From contig NBAY01000006.1 in NCBI GenBank assembly GCA_002794775.1, positions 868,001-932,000 on the forward strand: a stretch of DNA of 64,000 bases. Direction: 5' to 3'. A program made the position numbers and the translations under genes. This DNA comes from Porodaedalea pini. Lineage: Eukaryota; Basidiomycota; Agaricomycetes; Hymenochaetales; Hymenochaetaceae. Below the pieces are notes generated by a model that was not told the origin of the DNA, made no database searches, and saw only the letters and a program-made list of their open reading frames with translations. Below, piece after piece: positions 1 through 8,868 of the stretch (positions are counted from its first letter, which is position 1; each line of letters begins with the position of its first letter).

Positions 1-507
1 GCGGTACATGGAGCGCACTTGGCGACATGAACGGCGGTGCGATGGGGTTCAGAACAGATAGCGCATCGGGCCACTGATCTGCATTTGGCGGCCGGATGAC
101 CCAGGCGGTGACAGTTATCACATTGGTTGATTACCGGGCGGGCTTTCATTTCTTCTAGTCGACGAATCACCCCAAAGATCGGGACAGAGCGATTGTTATG
201 TAGGAAGAAGTGGTCGAAACATAGTCGGGAGTCGTCCTTGAGTACGACTGACACGTTGCAGTAGTCGCGCTGATTTAAATGTTTGATGGAGGACATGAAC
301 CTAGGAGGGAACATGAATTCCTGGCCTTCAAATTGCGGCAAGGAGGAAATCTCGTTGGCGAGGTCTTTTTCGGAGTAGATGAGGTTGGTGTCCTTGTCGT
401 AGACTGGGACACTGGGGATGACCATTTTGAACTGGGGTGAAGGCATGAATGCCTTGGCCCCCGAGATGTTGATGATCCAATTGAGTTGAGAAACGAGAGA
501 ACTATGC
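1..507 (-). pseudogene. LINE copy 1: ORF1 C-terminal part, cut by Ty3 insertion
   Basis: The minus strand reads as the 3' part of the same ORF1 that is complete at 34351-36585. From the insertion point it continues AQHSSLVSQLNWIINISGAK and then zinc-knuckle motifs (CDNCHRLGHPAAKC, CAICSEPHRTAVHVAKC) up to the window edge. No stop interrupts it, so this ORF1 was open before the Ty3 element landed. The rest of the ORF1 end and any ORF2 lie left of the window. The N-terminal half lies at 13037-14652. Confidence 0.9.
503..507. repeat. Target site duplication tatgc, left copy
   Basis: tatgc precedes the TGTTAGGC end of the outer Ty3 element and recurs at 13032-13036 just after its other end (CTGACA). 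Removing one copy and the element rejoins the LINE ORF1 frame as Q-H-S-S-L-V-S, matching the intact LINE copy. Five base pairs is the usual staggered cut of Ty3/gypsy integrases. Confidence 0.93.
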
Positions 508-933
508 TGTTAGGCGGGAGTCCGGGAGACGACTCGGACTGGGCAGGCCTCGGCTGACTGTCGTCTGGGACGTGTTATGCTCGAGCGTAGACTCGGGACA
601 CGCTTACTCAGGCTAGGTCGTCGCGGAGGTAAGAGGATTAATACACATCTAAACTAATACAAGGGGAACGAGTCTCACCTAGGTCGTCGCGGAGGTAAGA
701 GGAAAAGCAGAACAAGGAGTTCATGCGATTCCTGAGACCTTATATAGCGACGACCGTGAGACTATATTACTTAACATTACATAACGAGCGGGAATGGAAC
801 GAATGAAGGTCGCGTGAAAGGAGTGTGGGAAATGATTGGAAAGATGATTAACTATAATGAAAAAGGAGCGGTTAAAAGGAAAAGAAATGGTAAAGGGAAA
901 ATAAAGGAAAAGGCGAAGGTTCGAGTTCTGACA
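508..933 (-). repeat. 3' LTR of element A (426 bp)
   Basis: In element orientation it runs TGTCAGAACTC...CCGCCTAACA. It contains a TATATAAG box and, about 25-35 bp downstream of that, GTTCTGCTTTT, the segment complementary to the primer site. It is preceded by the pol stop and a G-run polypurine tract. It matches the split 5' LTR (6352-6527 plus 12782-13031) over its whole length by eye. Confidence 0.93.
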
Positions 934-3900
934 TTACCCCCCCTTCAAGGTTGGGCGTCCCGACCAACCAAGATCGCGGTCATCTGGCTCGGTGTCGACG
1001 AAGAGCGGGCGGAGTCGTGAGCGAGGGATGTCGAGTTTGCGAGGAGCACCAGGGTGTTTGAGGTAAAACTCGGCGATCGCCTCCTTTGCGTTCTCGCCAA
1101 AGTCCTTCTCTGGTTGCCAGGTCGGTTCGTTGTACCCGACCCACTTGATGAGGTATTGTAGTTTACCTCGGTGCAGTCGTGAGTCGATGACCTCCTCGAC
1201 CTCGTACTCCTCCTCGTCGTCGACGATGTCTGGCGGTGGCGGCGGCGGTTGCTTCTGGCTTTCAAAGGACGGTTCGACGGCGGGTTTCAACAGGGCTTCA
1301 TTGAAGACAGGGTGGACCTTTTTCCATCGCTTCGGGAGTTTGAGCTTGTACGCGCTCGCTCCTACTTTGTCGACGACGTCAAAGGGGCCGTACCATTTGT
1401 CTGCGAGTTTCTTTGTCGGCGAGTCCGTGCTGATGTTTCGCCCGTCAAGAAAGACCTTGTCTCCAGCCCTGTACTCCACTGAAGCTCCTGCTGTCCGGTC
1501 ATGGTAGCGCTTCATGTCTTCTGCTGCCTTGACTAGGTTATCCTTAGCAACGCGATGAGTCTCCTTGATGTGCTTTGCGAATTCTTCCGCTGACATGTTA
1601 GCAGATGAGGTTCGCGTCGTGTCGAAGCTCAAGGGGTGACGTCCTGTGTTCGCGTAGAAAGGGGACATCTTCGTTGCTGAGTGTTCGCGGTTGTTGTATG
1701 CGAACTCTGCGAGGGGGAGCCAGTCCTTCCAGTCCGATTGTCGATGGTTAACGAAGAGTCGAAGGTACTGTTCGAGCTCTTGGTTGACGCGTTCCGTTTG
1801 ACCATCCGTCTGTGGATGGTACGCTGTCGACGGGTTGCCTTCAATGTGCAGAAGTCTGTACAGCTCCTTCATCATCGACGCATCGAACTGCGTGCCTCGG
1901 TCGTGGATGATCTTCTTCGGCAGGCCATGGAGGCGGAAGATATGGTCGCGGTACAGTTGGGCCATGCCTTCTGCTGACAGCTTCGTCGTCGTCGGGATCG
2001 CGTGCATCTGCTTCGAGAACCTATCCACGAAGACACAGATTGCGTTGTGCCCCTTGGAGTCTGGGAGTTCTCCGATGAGGTCGACCGTGACGATTTCCCA
2101 TGGGCCTTCCGGGACCGTGTTTGGGTGAAGTGGCCTTGATCTCGATGTTCTCAGAGCCTTCGTCCGCTGGCAACGGTCGCATCCTCGGACGTATGCTCGA
2201 ACGTCGGAGAACATCGACGCCCACCAGAAGTCTCGACGTACCAGTTCGACCGTCTTTGACGATCCGGGATGTCCTGCCAGGGTCGAGTCGTGGCATTCCC
2301 GTAAAATCGCTTCCTTCATCGTCGACGGTACGTACACCTTGCCTTTCATCCGCCACAACCCGTCGACCTTCACCATATTCGTCGGCCTCTCCGACTCGTC
2401 TTGCGCTCTCTGCGCGTCACCCACTCGTTCCAACACTTCCTCACGCGACGTCCTCACCACTCCACGGTTCAGCCACTTGTCCTTGATGAACACAACGTCA
2501 TCGTTGTCATCTTTTCCCTCATCGTAGCCTGCCTTGCGTGACAGTAGGTCCGCCTTGCCCATCGTCTTCCCCGACTTGTGCTCGAGGTGGAAGTCGAATT
2601 CCTCGAGTTCTGTCCGCCAGCGAGCTTGTCGATAGCTCAGTTTCTGTGCCGACCTGAAGTAGGTGAGGTTGGCATGGTCGGACCAGATCTCGATCTTGTG
2701 GCGAGCGCCCAGGAGGTATTGACGCCATTCCTTGAGTGCCGAGACGATTGCGAGCATCTCCTTGTCGTAGATCTCGTAGTTTCGTTCGGCCGGTAGGAGC
2801 GCTTCTGACCTATAGGCGACTACCCTCCACTTGCCTTCCTGTTTCTGCAATAGTACGCCTCCGAGTGCGAAGTTTGACGAGTCCGCCTCAACGCGGAAAG
2901 GGCCCTCGTCGTTAGCGATGACCAGGACTGGAGGTGAGCAGAGACGTCGTCTCAGCTCCTCGAACGCCTCCTGCTGTTCGGTCTCCCATACCCAGTCCTT
3001 CTTGCCTGTCAGCGACGTTAGCGGACGGACCACCTTGCTGTAGTCCTTGATGAACCGTCGTAGCCAATTACCCATGCCGAGGAACTGTTGTAGCTCCTTG
3101 AGGTTTCGTGGGACAGGCCAGTTCGCAATCGCCTCCGTCTTTGCCGGGTCCGCCTTGATCTCGCCGTTGCCGATGATGTGACCGAGATACTTAACGACCT
3201 TGGCATCGAATTCGCACTTCTCCGGTTTCAAGTACAGGCCGTTTTCCCGGAGGATCTGAAGTACGCGCCTCGACGTGTCGATGTGTTCCTCAATGGTTTC
3301 TGAGAGGATCAGTATGTCGTCGAGGTATACGATGATCAAGTTTGCGTAGATCAGTTCCTTGAAGATGTGGTTGACGAACGCTTGGAACGTCGCCGGCGCA
3401 TTGCAAAGACCGAAGAACATGACTGTTGGCTCGAAGAGGCCCATGTTCGTGCGAAATGCCGCCTTCCACTCGTCGCCTTCGCGGATCCGGACGTTGTAGT
3501 ACCCCCAGCGAAGGTCAAGCTTAGTGATGTACTTCGCCTTCTTGACCTTATCAACAAGTTCGTCGATGAGAGGGAGGGGGTACTTATTCTTGATCGTGCC
3601 GTCGTTGAGTTTGCGGTAATCCTGGATCGGGCGTAGCGATTTGTCGGCCTTCTTTATGAAGAAGAAAGGTGACGCCATGGGCGATATCGACCGTCTGATG
3701 CGACCTGACTTTAGATTTTCATCGAGGAAGTCCTTGAGCGACTGCTGCTCAGTTGGCGTGAGCGGGTAGATCTTACAGTCGCTTGGTTTGAAGTCGGGCT
3801 TCAAGTCGATAACGTGGTCCCAGGGGCGATGTTCCGGTAGCTTTTCAAAACCTTTTTCGCTAAACACATCGGCGTAGTCGTTGAGGTATGCGGGCCAGGA

Positions 3901-4428
3901 CGTCTTGTCCATTCGCACCTCTCTCACCCTCTTCGTCTCTTCCACTGCTCTCCACACCTTCCGCATGCCTTCTTCCACGTCCCTTTCCACCACACATTCA
4001 CTCGGGCAACGCGTAAAGTCGAGTGTTCCCGTTTTCCAGTCGACTTCTGGGTTGTGTCGACGAAGCCAGTCGTACCCTAGAAAGATGTTGGACGATGCCA
4101 GTGAGGTCACCGCCAGGACGATCTGTTCTTTATGGTGACCGATCGTAAGTTCGACGTCGACGTACTCCTCGATCAATCCGGCTTCGTTGTGTGTGCCGTC
4201 GGCATTGAGTACCGCAAGGGGTCGGATATAACGCTTCGTCTCCAGTCCATACCGTTCGACGAACCTTACGTCAATGCACGATCCCGTACATCCCGAATCT
4301 ACGAGTGCGTGTGCGTCCACCTCCCTCACTTCACCTTCCACGCTGTGTCCGACGTTCAGGAGAAGGTCCAGCTGGCGTCCACCAGTTCCTCTCATGAACA
4401 GCTGCTCATACTCTTCCCTTTCTTTCAC
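934..4428 (-). CDS. pol: Element A pol: PR-RT-RNase H-IN-chromodomain
   Basis: The 1164 codons are without a stop. Visible domains are an aspartic protease (VDSG, D44), a reverse transcriptase with YLDD near residue 370, RNase H (VEAD near 514, WSDH near 584), an integrase with an HHCC finger (H..H..C750-C753), D783, D843 and E879, and a chromodomain near 1074-1125 (EEYEVEEVID...KWVGYN). The frame has no needed ATG: the marked start is a GTG, and the frame is open up to about 4605, overlapping the end of gag, so translation most likely comes from -1 frameshifting. The stop codon abuts the 3' LTR. The protein differs from the element B copy at only a few dozen positions. Confidence 0.95.
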   Translation of the reverse strand: MKEREEYEQLFMRGTGGRQLDLLLNVGHSVEGEVREVDAHALVDSGCTGSCIDVRFVERYGLETKRYIRPLAVLNADGTHNEAGLIEEYVDVELTIGHHKEQIVLAVTSLASSNIFLGYDWLRRHNPEVDWKTGTLDFTRCPSECVVERDVEEGMRKVWRAVEETKRVREVRMDKTSWPAYLNDYADVFSEKGFEKLPEHRPWDHVIDLKPDFKPSDCKIYPLTPTEQQSLKDFLDENLKSGRIRRSISPMASPFFFIKKADKSLRPIQDYRKLNDGTIKNKYPLPLIDELVDKVKKAKYITKLDLRWGYYNVRIREGDEWKAAFRTNMGLFEPTVMFFGLCNAPATFQAFVNHIFKELIYANLIIVYLDDILILSETIEEHIDTSRRVLQILRENGLYLKPEKCEFDAKVVKYLGHIIGNGEIKADPAKTEAIANWPVPRNLKELQQFLGMGNWLRRFIKDYSKVVRPLTSLTGKKDWVWETEQQEAFEELRRRLCSPPVLVIANDEGPFRVEADSSNFALGGVLLQKQEGKWRVVAYRSEALLPAERNYEIYDKEMLAIVSALKEWRQYLLGARHKIEIWSDHANLTYFRSAQKLSYRQARWRTELEEFDFHLEHKSGKTMGKADLLSRKAGYDEGKDDNDDVVFIKDKWLNRGVVRTSREEVLERVGDAQRAQDESERPTNMVKVDGLWRMKGKVYVPSTMKEAILRECHDSTLAGHPGSSKTVELVRRDFWWASMFSDVRAYVRGCDRCQRTKALRTSRSRPLHPNTVPEGPWEIVTVDLIGELPDSKGHNAICVFVDRFSKQMHAIPTTTKLSAEGMAQLYRDHIFRLHGLPKKIIHDRGTQFDASMMKELYRLLHIEGNPSTAYHPQTDGQTERVNQELEQYLRLFVNHRQSDWKDWLPLAEFAYNNREHSATKMSPFYANTGRHPLSFDTTRTSSANMSAEEFAKHIKETHRVAKDNLVKAAEDMKRYHDRTAGASVEYRAGDKVFLDGRNISTDSPTKKLADKWYGPFDVVDKVGASAYKLKLPKRWKKVHPVFNEALLKPAVEPSFESQKQPPPPPPDIVDDEEEYEVEEVIDSRLHRGKLQYLIKWVGYNEPTWQPEKDFGENAKEAIAEFYLKHPGAPRKLDIPRSRLRPLFVDTEPDDRDLGWSGRPTLKGG

Positions 4429-4530
4429 ACCGGTAGAGACTTCGTAATCGGGAAAACCATCGACGTTGTTCGCATCTACGTATTGTACAAACGGTTGGTT
4501 ATATTTTAGCGGATCCGGATTCGAAGTCTC

Positions 4531-4584
4531 TTGTTCTTCTTGGTCAGTCGCCCCGATGGCTACGCCTGACCACTCGCAAAACCC
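4531..4584 (-). promoter_or_regulatory. Candidate -1 frameshift signal, element A gag/pol
   Basis: GGGTTTT (4578-4584, minus strand) lies in the gag frame as G GGT TTT within the gag/pol overlap. It is followed after 6 nt by the GGTCAG...CTGACC hairpin seen in element B. The arrangement is the same in both copies. Confidence 0.6.
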
Positions 4585-5641
4585 TGCGAGTCGACGACCT
4601 CTTCGTCATTTTCTTCTTCCTCCACATAGTCCTCCACCGTCGACCTCCGAGTGTCTACGACTTCCTCGAAGGCTGATTCCTTCATCGCGCCGAGTTCGTC
4701 CGCGAGGATGCGGCGTTCGCCTGGTGCCATTAGTTCCAGCATGCGCTGGATGATCGGCTTCCCCTGCGGGCACTTGTCCTTGAAATGGCCCAGCCCGCCG
4801 CAGATCCAGCACGCGCGTCGTCGTTGCGCCTCGTTCATTGAGACGTCCATTGGTTGACCAGCGCCTCCGAAAGTGACGCCGGTCGCGTCGCGTCTGTCGA
4901 CGTGAGGGGCCGGTACCTGACGGCGAGCCGGGGGTCCTTGTTGTTGTGGCGGGCGAGGCTGAGGTATGAACGGGCGGCCTCGTTGGATCGCGCGGATCTG
5001 TTGTTCGCCGCGATCGATCTCGATAGCCTTGTTTTTCCAGTCTTCGTACTTTGTCGGGACCGGCGTTGACCTCAGGACTCCACGCACTACTTTGATGTTC
5101 ATCGCGCGTTTGAGACGATCGCAGATGATGCCGTCGTCCTTCAGTTCCGCACGCTTGATGATGACGTCGAGCTGTTGGAAGAACTTATCTGCGGTGAGGT
5201 CCTTTTGAACTTTTTCCCGGAACTCCTTCAGCGCCGCTTCCTTGCGATTCGGATCGTCGAACGAGGCGTCGAGTCGTTCCTGGAATTTCTCCCAGCTGTC
5301 GGTGAAGGTGACTATTCCCGACGTTGTCGATTCCTCGACGTAGTTCTGCGCCCACGTCGCCGCGTTACCACCCTTCAGGTAGGAGAGAGCTACATAGATC
5401 TTACTCTCTGACGTAGGGTATCGGTTCGGGTTCGCGGATACAAAGAGAAGGACTTCTCGTCTGAAGTCGAGGTAGTCGTCGCCACCAGTGAATTCACGTG
5501 GTCGGGCGACTTCGATGTTGGGGTCGGGGGGTTAGCGGCCACGACCGGTGCTGGGGCGTTGTTCGCCTGTTGGGCGAAGGCATTCGCAACGATGGCCGCG
5601 ATCTGCGCCATCTGCTGTTGGCTAAAACCTTCTGTTGACAT
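4560..5641 (-). pseudogene. gag: Element A gag, frameshifted
   Basis: The product is a capsid/nucleocapsid polyprotein. It starts MSTEGFSQQQMAQIAAIVANAF and ends with a CCHC knuckle (CWICGGLGHFKDKC) and an acidic tail. Against the intact 358-codon gag of element B the spacing from the start ATG to the shared AMNI motif is 539 instead of 534 nt. The reading frame therefore changes near 5520-5530, in a run of C on the minus strand (CCCCCC). After that point the original frame reads nonsense (TPTSKSPDH), while the correct capsid sequence continues in another frame. It is either a real frameshift mutation or a homopolymer error in the assembly. Confidence 0.85.
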
Positions 5642-5949
5642 CGCGGGTTCGGGTGCGGGTGTCGAGGGTTCTGGAGGAGTCGGTGGTGAGGGGTCTCTGT
5701 TGGTTTCACGGTAAGGACCTGGGGTCGGCGGTAGGTTAACCGTGGATGTTGACGGTGCAGGTGACGACGGAGCGGCTGGGGGCCACCTTGCTCTCCTCCC
5801 TCGTTCGTCTGATGAGTACCAGCCGCGCCGGATTTCACTCCACCAGATGTCGTGAGTAACGCCGCTATTATTGGTCGCGACGTAGCCTGGTCGGTCTGGA
5901 TCCCAACGGGCTGAAGCAGGAAGGGCCCGTTGCTGTTCTTCGGTGAGAT

Positions 5950-6237
5950 CTATCTTGACGTCGGCGGAGGAACAGGGATCGGTTGTGCGTTCGATCCGGG
6001 GTTACGCCAACGTTGAGCGGGTTCGTCAGCAAAGTTGATGACGAGGCGGTAGGATCCGAGCGAGATTACAAACGAGATTGTCGTCGAGGTTTGAACTCGT
6101 CTTGTTACCCACGTCCACGTTAGATGTGTGCTCCACCAGAGGCTAACTCGTAAAGCCAGGGTTGGGAAATGTCGGTTGATATAATTACGTAATACACGAA
6201 CGTCCGAAAACGTCCGGGCAGGGTTGAGGGTTGTCGT
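5950..6237 (-). other. ATG-less upstream coding-like segment of element A leader
   Basis: The minus strand is open from after a TAA at 6238-6240 to a TAG at 5950-5952. It encodes a stretch with HFPTLALRVSLWW, HLTWTWVTRRVQ and NFADEPAQRWR, and there is no ATG in frame. Element B has the related segment (LTWTWVT, VVIKLADEP). Differences between the two are often silent or conservative (F/I, L/V, Y/F), which looks like coding constraint. The frame then continues, one base back, in the gag frame (KIDLTEEQQRALP...IWW...GWYS). Whether it is translated is not known. Confidence 0.45.
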
Positions 6238-6339
6238 TTAGGGGGTTTACACGTCAAGTCCGTCGAGGGGAGCGCTCCTCTAGACTGAGTGAAGGCGAGT
6301 CGACAGCGACGACGTACGCTGGGGATGAGCCTGGGTGGG

Positions 6340-6350
6340 GTTCTGCTTTT
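6340..6350 (-). promoter_or_regulatory. Primer binding site of element A (self-priming type)
   Basis: One base inside the 5' LTR the minus strand reads AAAAGCAGAAC. This is the exact complement of GTTCTGCTTTT in the LTR's predicted transcript start region. It does not begin with the TGG expected for a tRNA 3' end. Confidence 0.75.
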
Positions 6351-6351
6351 A

Positions 6352-6527
6352 TGTTAGGCGGGAGTCCGGGAGACGACTCGGACTGGGCAGGCCTCGGCTG
6401 ACTGTCGTCTGGGACGTGTTATGCTCGAGCGTAGACTCGGGACACGCTTACTCAGGCTAGGTCGTCGCGGAGGTAAGAGGATTAATACACATCTAAACTA
6501 ATACAAGGGGAACGAGTCTCACCTAGG
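6352..6527 (-). repeat. 5' LTR of element A, R-U5 part
   Basis: This is the first 176 bp (plus-strand order) of a 426-bp LTR beginning TGTTAGGCGGG. It breaks at cctagg where element B is inserted and resumes at 12777. It holds the downstream part of R and U5 but not the TATA box. Confidence 0.93.
6523..6527. repeat. Target site duplication ctagg, left copy
   Basis: ctagg directly precedes the TGTTAGAACC end of element B and is repeated at 12777-12781 after its CCTAACA end. It marks insertion of B into the LTR of A. Confidence 0.93.
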
Positions 6528-6940
6528 TGTTAGAACCTGAACTTTCACCTTTTCTTTATTTTCCCCTTTTACCATTTCCTTTATTATATTCGTCCTTTTT
6601 ATTATATTTACCCATCTTACACAATCATTCCCACACTGCCTTCTTTCGTTCCATTCCCACTCATTATGTAATGTTAGGTAATATAGTCTCACGGTCGTCG
6701 CTATATAAGGTCTCAGGAATCGCATGAACTCCTTGTTCTGCTTTTCCTCTTACCTCCGCGACGACCTAGGTGAGACTCGTCCCCCTTGTATTAGTTTAGA
6801 CTTGTATTAATCCTCTTACCTCCGCGACGACCTAGCCTGAGTAAGCGTGTCCCGAGTCTACACTCGAGTATAGCACGTCCCAGACGACAGTCAGCCGAGG
6901 CCTGCCCAGTCCGAGTCGTCTCCCGGACTCCCGCCTAACA
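6528..6940 (+). repeat. 5' LTR of element B (413 bp)
   Basis: It begins TGTTAGAACC and ends CCGCCTAACA. A TATATAAG box lies at 6702-6709. Two direct copies of a 25-bp block lie at about 6745-6769 and 6811-6835. The sequence matches the 3' LTR at 12364-12776 throughout by eye. Confidence 0.95.
6702..6745 (+). promoter_or_regulatory. LTR core promoter and 5' transcript end of element B
   Basis: TATATAAG at 6702-6709 predicts transcription starting roughly 25-35 bp downstream. GTTCTGCTTTT at 6735-6745, complementary to the primer site at 6942-6952, falls exactly where the 5' end of the RNA would be. Confidence 0.6.
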
Positions 6941-6941
6941 T

Positions 6942-6952
6942 AAAAGCAGAAC
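6942..6952 (+). promoter_or_regulatory. Primer binding site of element B (self-priming type)
   Basis: AAAAGCAGAAC lies one base after the 5' LTR and is an 11-of-11 reverse complement of 6735-6745. In Tf1 of fission yeast the first 11 nt of the transcript fold back to prime reverse transcription. The same geometry here, in both elements, argues for self-priming rather than tRNA priming. Confidence 0.75.
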
Positions 6953-7106
6953 CCACCCAGGCTCATCCCCAGCGTACGTCGTCGCTGTCGACTCGCCTTC
7001 ACTCGGTCTAGAGGAGCGCTCCCCTCGACGGACTTGACGTGTAAAACCCCCAAACGATAACCCTCGACCCTGCCCGGACGTTTTCGGACGTTCGTGTATT
7101 ACATAA

Positions 7107-7340
7107 ACTAACACCCGACTTTTCCCGACCCTGGCTCTCCGCCTCTCCCTCTGGTGGAGGAACCATCTGACCTGGACGTGGGTAACACACCGTGTACAGT
7201 CATCGACGTCGTTGTCGATTGTGATCTCGGTCGCCTCCTTCCGTGTGGTCATCAAACTCGCCGACGAACCTGTCCTCCGTCAGCGTAACGTACATCCGGA
7301 CAACCAACCCCTCCGTGTTCCTCCTCCATCGTCAACATAG
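7107..7340 (+). other. ATG-less upstream coding-like segment of element B leader
   Basis: Frame 3 is open from after TAA 7104-7106 to TAG 7338-7340 and contains LTWTWVT and VVIKLADEP motifs shared with element A. No ATG is in frame. The gag frame is itself open from 7289, well before the gag ATG at 7661, and carries conserved words (IDLDEEQRRALP, VIWW, GLWYS, PGPYRE). A -1 step near 7323-7330 would join the two segments. The first part is one base shorter than in A, so the frame diverges from A near 7100. Confidence 0.45.
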
Positions 7341-7660
7341 ATCTCGACGAGGAACAACGCCGTGCTCTCCCGCCTCGCTCCTGGTACAACGAGGAACGCC
7401 GTTCCTGGTTCACGATCACTCGAGAAGGCGTTGAATACGTTATCTGGTGGCGTCAAGAAAAAGGACTTTGGTATTCGACGCTTGAAGGAGGGAGGAGATT
7501 AAAGTGGGCTCCTGCATCGATAGACCAGACAACCCTGAATTCGCCATCGCTTTCGACGTCGACCATTCTCCCACCAATCCCAGGACCGTATAGAGAGGCG
7601 CGACGAGATTCGTCACCACCGACCCCCCCGAAGCAACAAACGGACACGTCTAGAACAACG

Positions 7661-8737
7661 ATGTCGACGGGAACCTTCAGCGCTCAACAGCTAGAGCAAA
7701 TCGCGGCGATTGTAGCGGGCGCCTTTGCTCACCAAGCCGCAAACGCCCCAGCGGGCCCTAGCGCCGCTGCGGTACAAAACATCGACGTCGCCCGACCACG
7801 TGAATTCACTGGTGGCGATGACTACCTCGACTTCAGACGTGAAGTCCTCCTTTTTGTATCCGCGAACCCGAACCGATACCCTACGTCGGAGAGTAAAATT
7901 TATGTAGCTCTCTCCTACCTGAAGGGTGGTAATGCGGCGACGTGGGCGCAGAACTACGTCGAGGAGTCGACAACGTCGGGAATCGTCACCTTCACTGACA
8001 GCTGGGAGAGATTCCAGGAACGACTCGACGCCTCGTTCGACGACCCGAATCGCAAGGAGGCAGCGCTGAAGGAATTCCGGGAAAAGGTTCAGAAGGACCT
8101 CACCGCAGACAAGTTCTTCCAGCAGCTCGACGTCATCATTAAGCGCGCAGAGCTGAAGGACGACGGCATCATCTGTGATCGTCTCAAACGCGCAATGAAC
8201 ATCGAAGTAGTGCGTGGAGTCCTGAGATCAACGCCGGTCCCGACGAAGTACGAGGACTGGAAAAACAAGGCTATCGAGATCGATCGCGGCGAACAACAGA
8301 TCCGCGCGATCCAAAAAGGCCGCCCATTTATACCTCAGCCTCGCCCACAGCAACAACAAGGACCCCCGGCTCGCCGTCAGGTAGCGGCCCCTCATGTCGA
8401 CAGACGCGACGCGACCGGCGTCACTTTCGGAGGCGCTGGTCAACCGATGGACGTCTCAATGAACGAGGCGCAACGACGACGCGCGTGCTGGATCTGCGGT
8501 GGGCTGGGCCATTTCAAGGACAAGTGCCCGCAGGGGAAACCGATCATCCAGCGCATGCTGGAGCTAATGGCACCAGGCGAACGTCGCATCCTCGCGGACG
8601 AGCTCGGCGCGATGAAGGAGTCGGCCTTCGAGGAAGTCGTAGACACTCGGAGGTCGACGGTGGAGGACTATGTGGAAGAGGAAGACAATGACGAAGAGGT
8701 CGTCGACTCGCAGGGTTTTGCGAGTGGTCAGGCGTAG
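7661..8737 (+). CDS. gag: Element B gag (capsid-nucleocapsid)
   Basis: This is the structural polyprotein of the retrotransposon particle, 358 residues. The N-terminal half (residues 1-190) has the helical capsid-like pattern with FRREVLLFVSANP and NAATWAQNYVEE. A CCHC zinc knuckle, CWICGGLGHFKDKC, lies near residue 275, followed by a long acidic tail. It starts at the first ATG with MSTGTFSAQQ, but the frame is open about 370 nt further upstream with conserved words, so an N-terminal extension through a non-AUG start or frameshift is possible. The stop lies inside the pol frame overlap. Confidence 0.93.
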   Translation: MSTGTFSAQQLEQIAAIVAGAFAHQAANAPAGPSAAAVQNIDVARPREFTGGDDYLDFRREVLLFVSANPNRYPTSESKIYVALSYLKGGNAATWAQNYVEESTTSGIVTFTDSWERFQERLDASFDDPNRKEAALKEFREKVQKDLTADKFFQQLDVIIKRAELKDDGIICDRLKRAMNIEVVRGVLRSTPVPTKYEDWKNKAIEIDRGEQQIRAIQKGRPFIPQPRPQQQQGPPARRQVAAPHVDRRDATGVTFGGAGQPMDVSMNEAQRRRACWICGGLGHFKDKCPQGKPIIQRMLELMAPGERRILADELGAMKESAFEEVVDTRRSTVEDYVEEEDNDEEVVDSQGFASGQA

Positions 8738-8755
8738 CCATCGGGGCGACTGACC
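8713..8755 (+). promoter_or_regulatory. Candidate -1 ribosomal frameshift signal, gag/pol of element B
   Basis: The pol frame is open from 8692 and gag ends at 8737. Within this 46-nt overlap GGGTTTT (8713-8719) lies in the gag frame as G GGT TTT, the XXXYYYZ pattern. Six bases later GGTCAG (8726-8731) can pair with CTGACC (8750-8755), with an inner GCC/GGC pairing possible. A slip of -1 leads directly into pol. The set is preserved in element A. Confidence 0.6.
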
Positions 8756-8868
8756 GAGAAGAACAAGGGACTTCAAATCCGGATCCGCTAAAATATAACC
8801 AACCGTCTGTACAATACGTAGATGCAAACGACGTTGATGGTTTTCCCGATTACGAAGTCCCCACCGGT

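Noticed and set aside
1130..4138. Many plus-strand ORFs of 60-130 codons across the pol region of element A
   Set aside because: They are shadows of the long minus-strand pol frame. None has a recognisable motif.
6941..6958. tRNA-type primer binding site after the 5' LTR
   Set aside because: The sequence starts TAAAAGC, not TGG, and matches the element's own transcript 5' region exactly, so self-priming explains it better.
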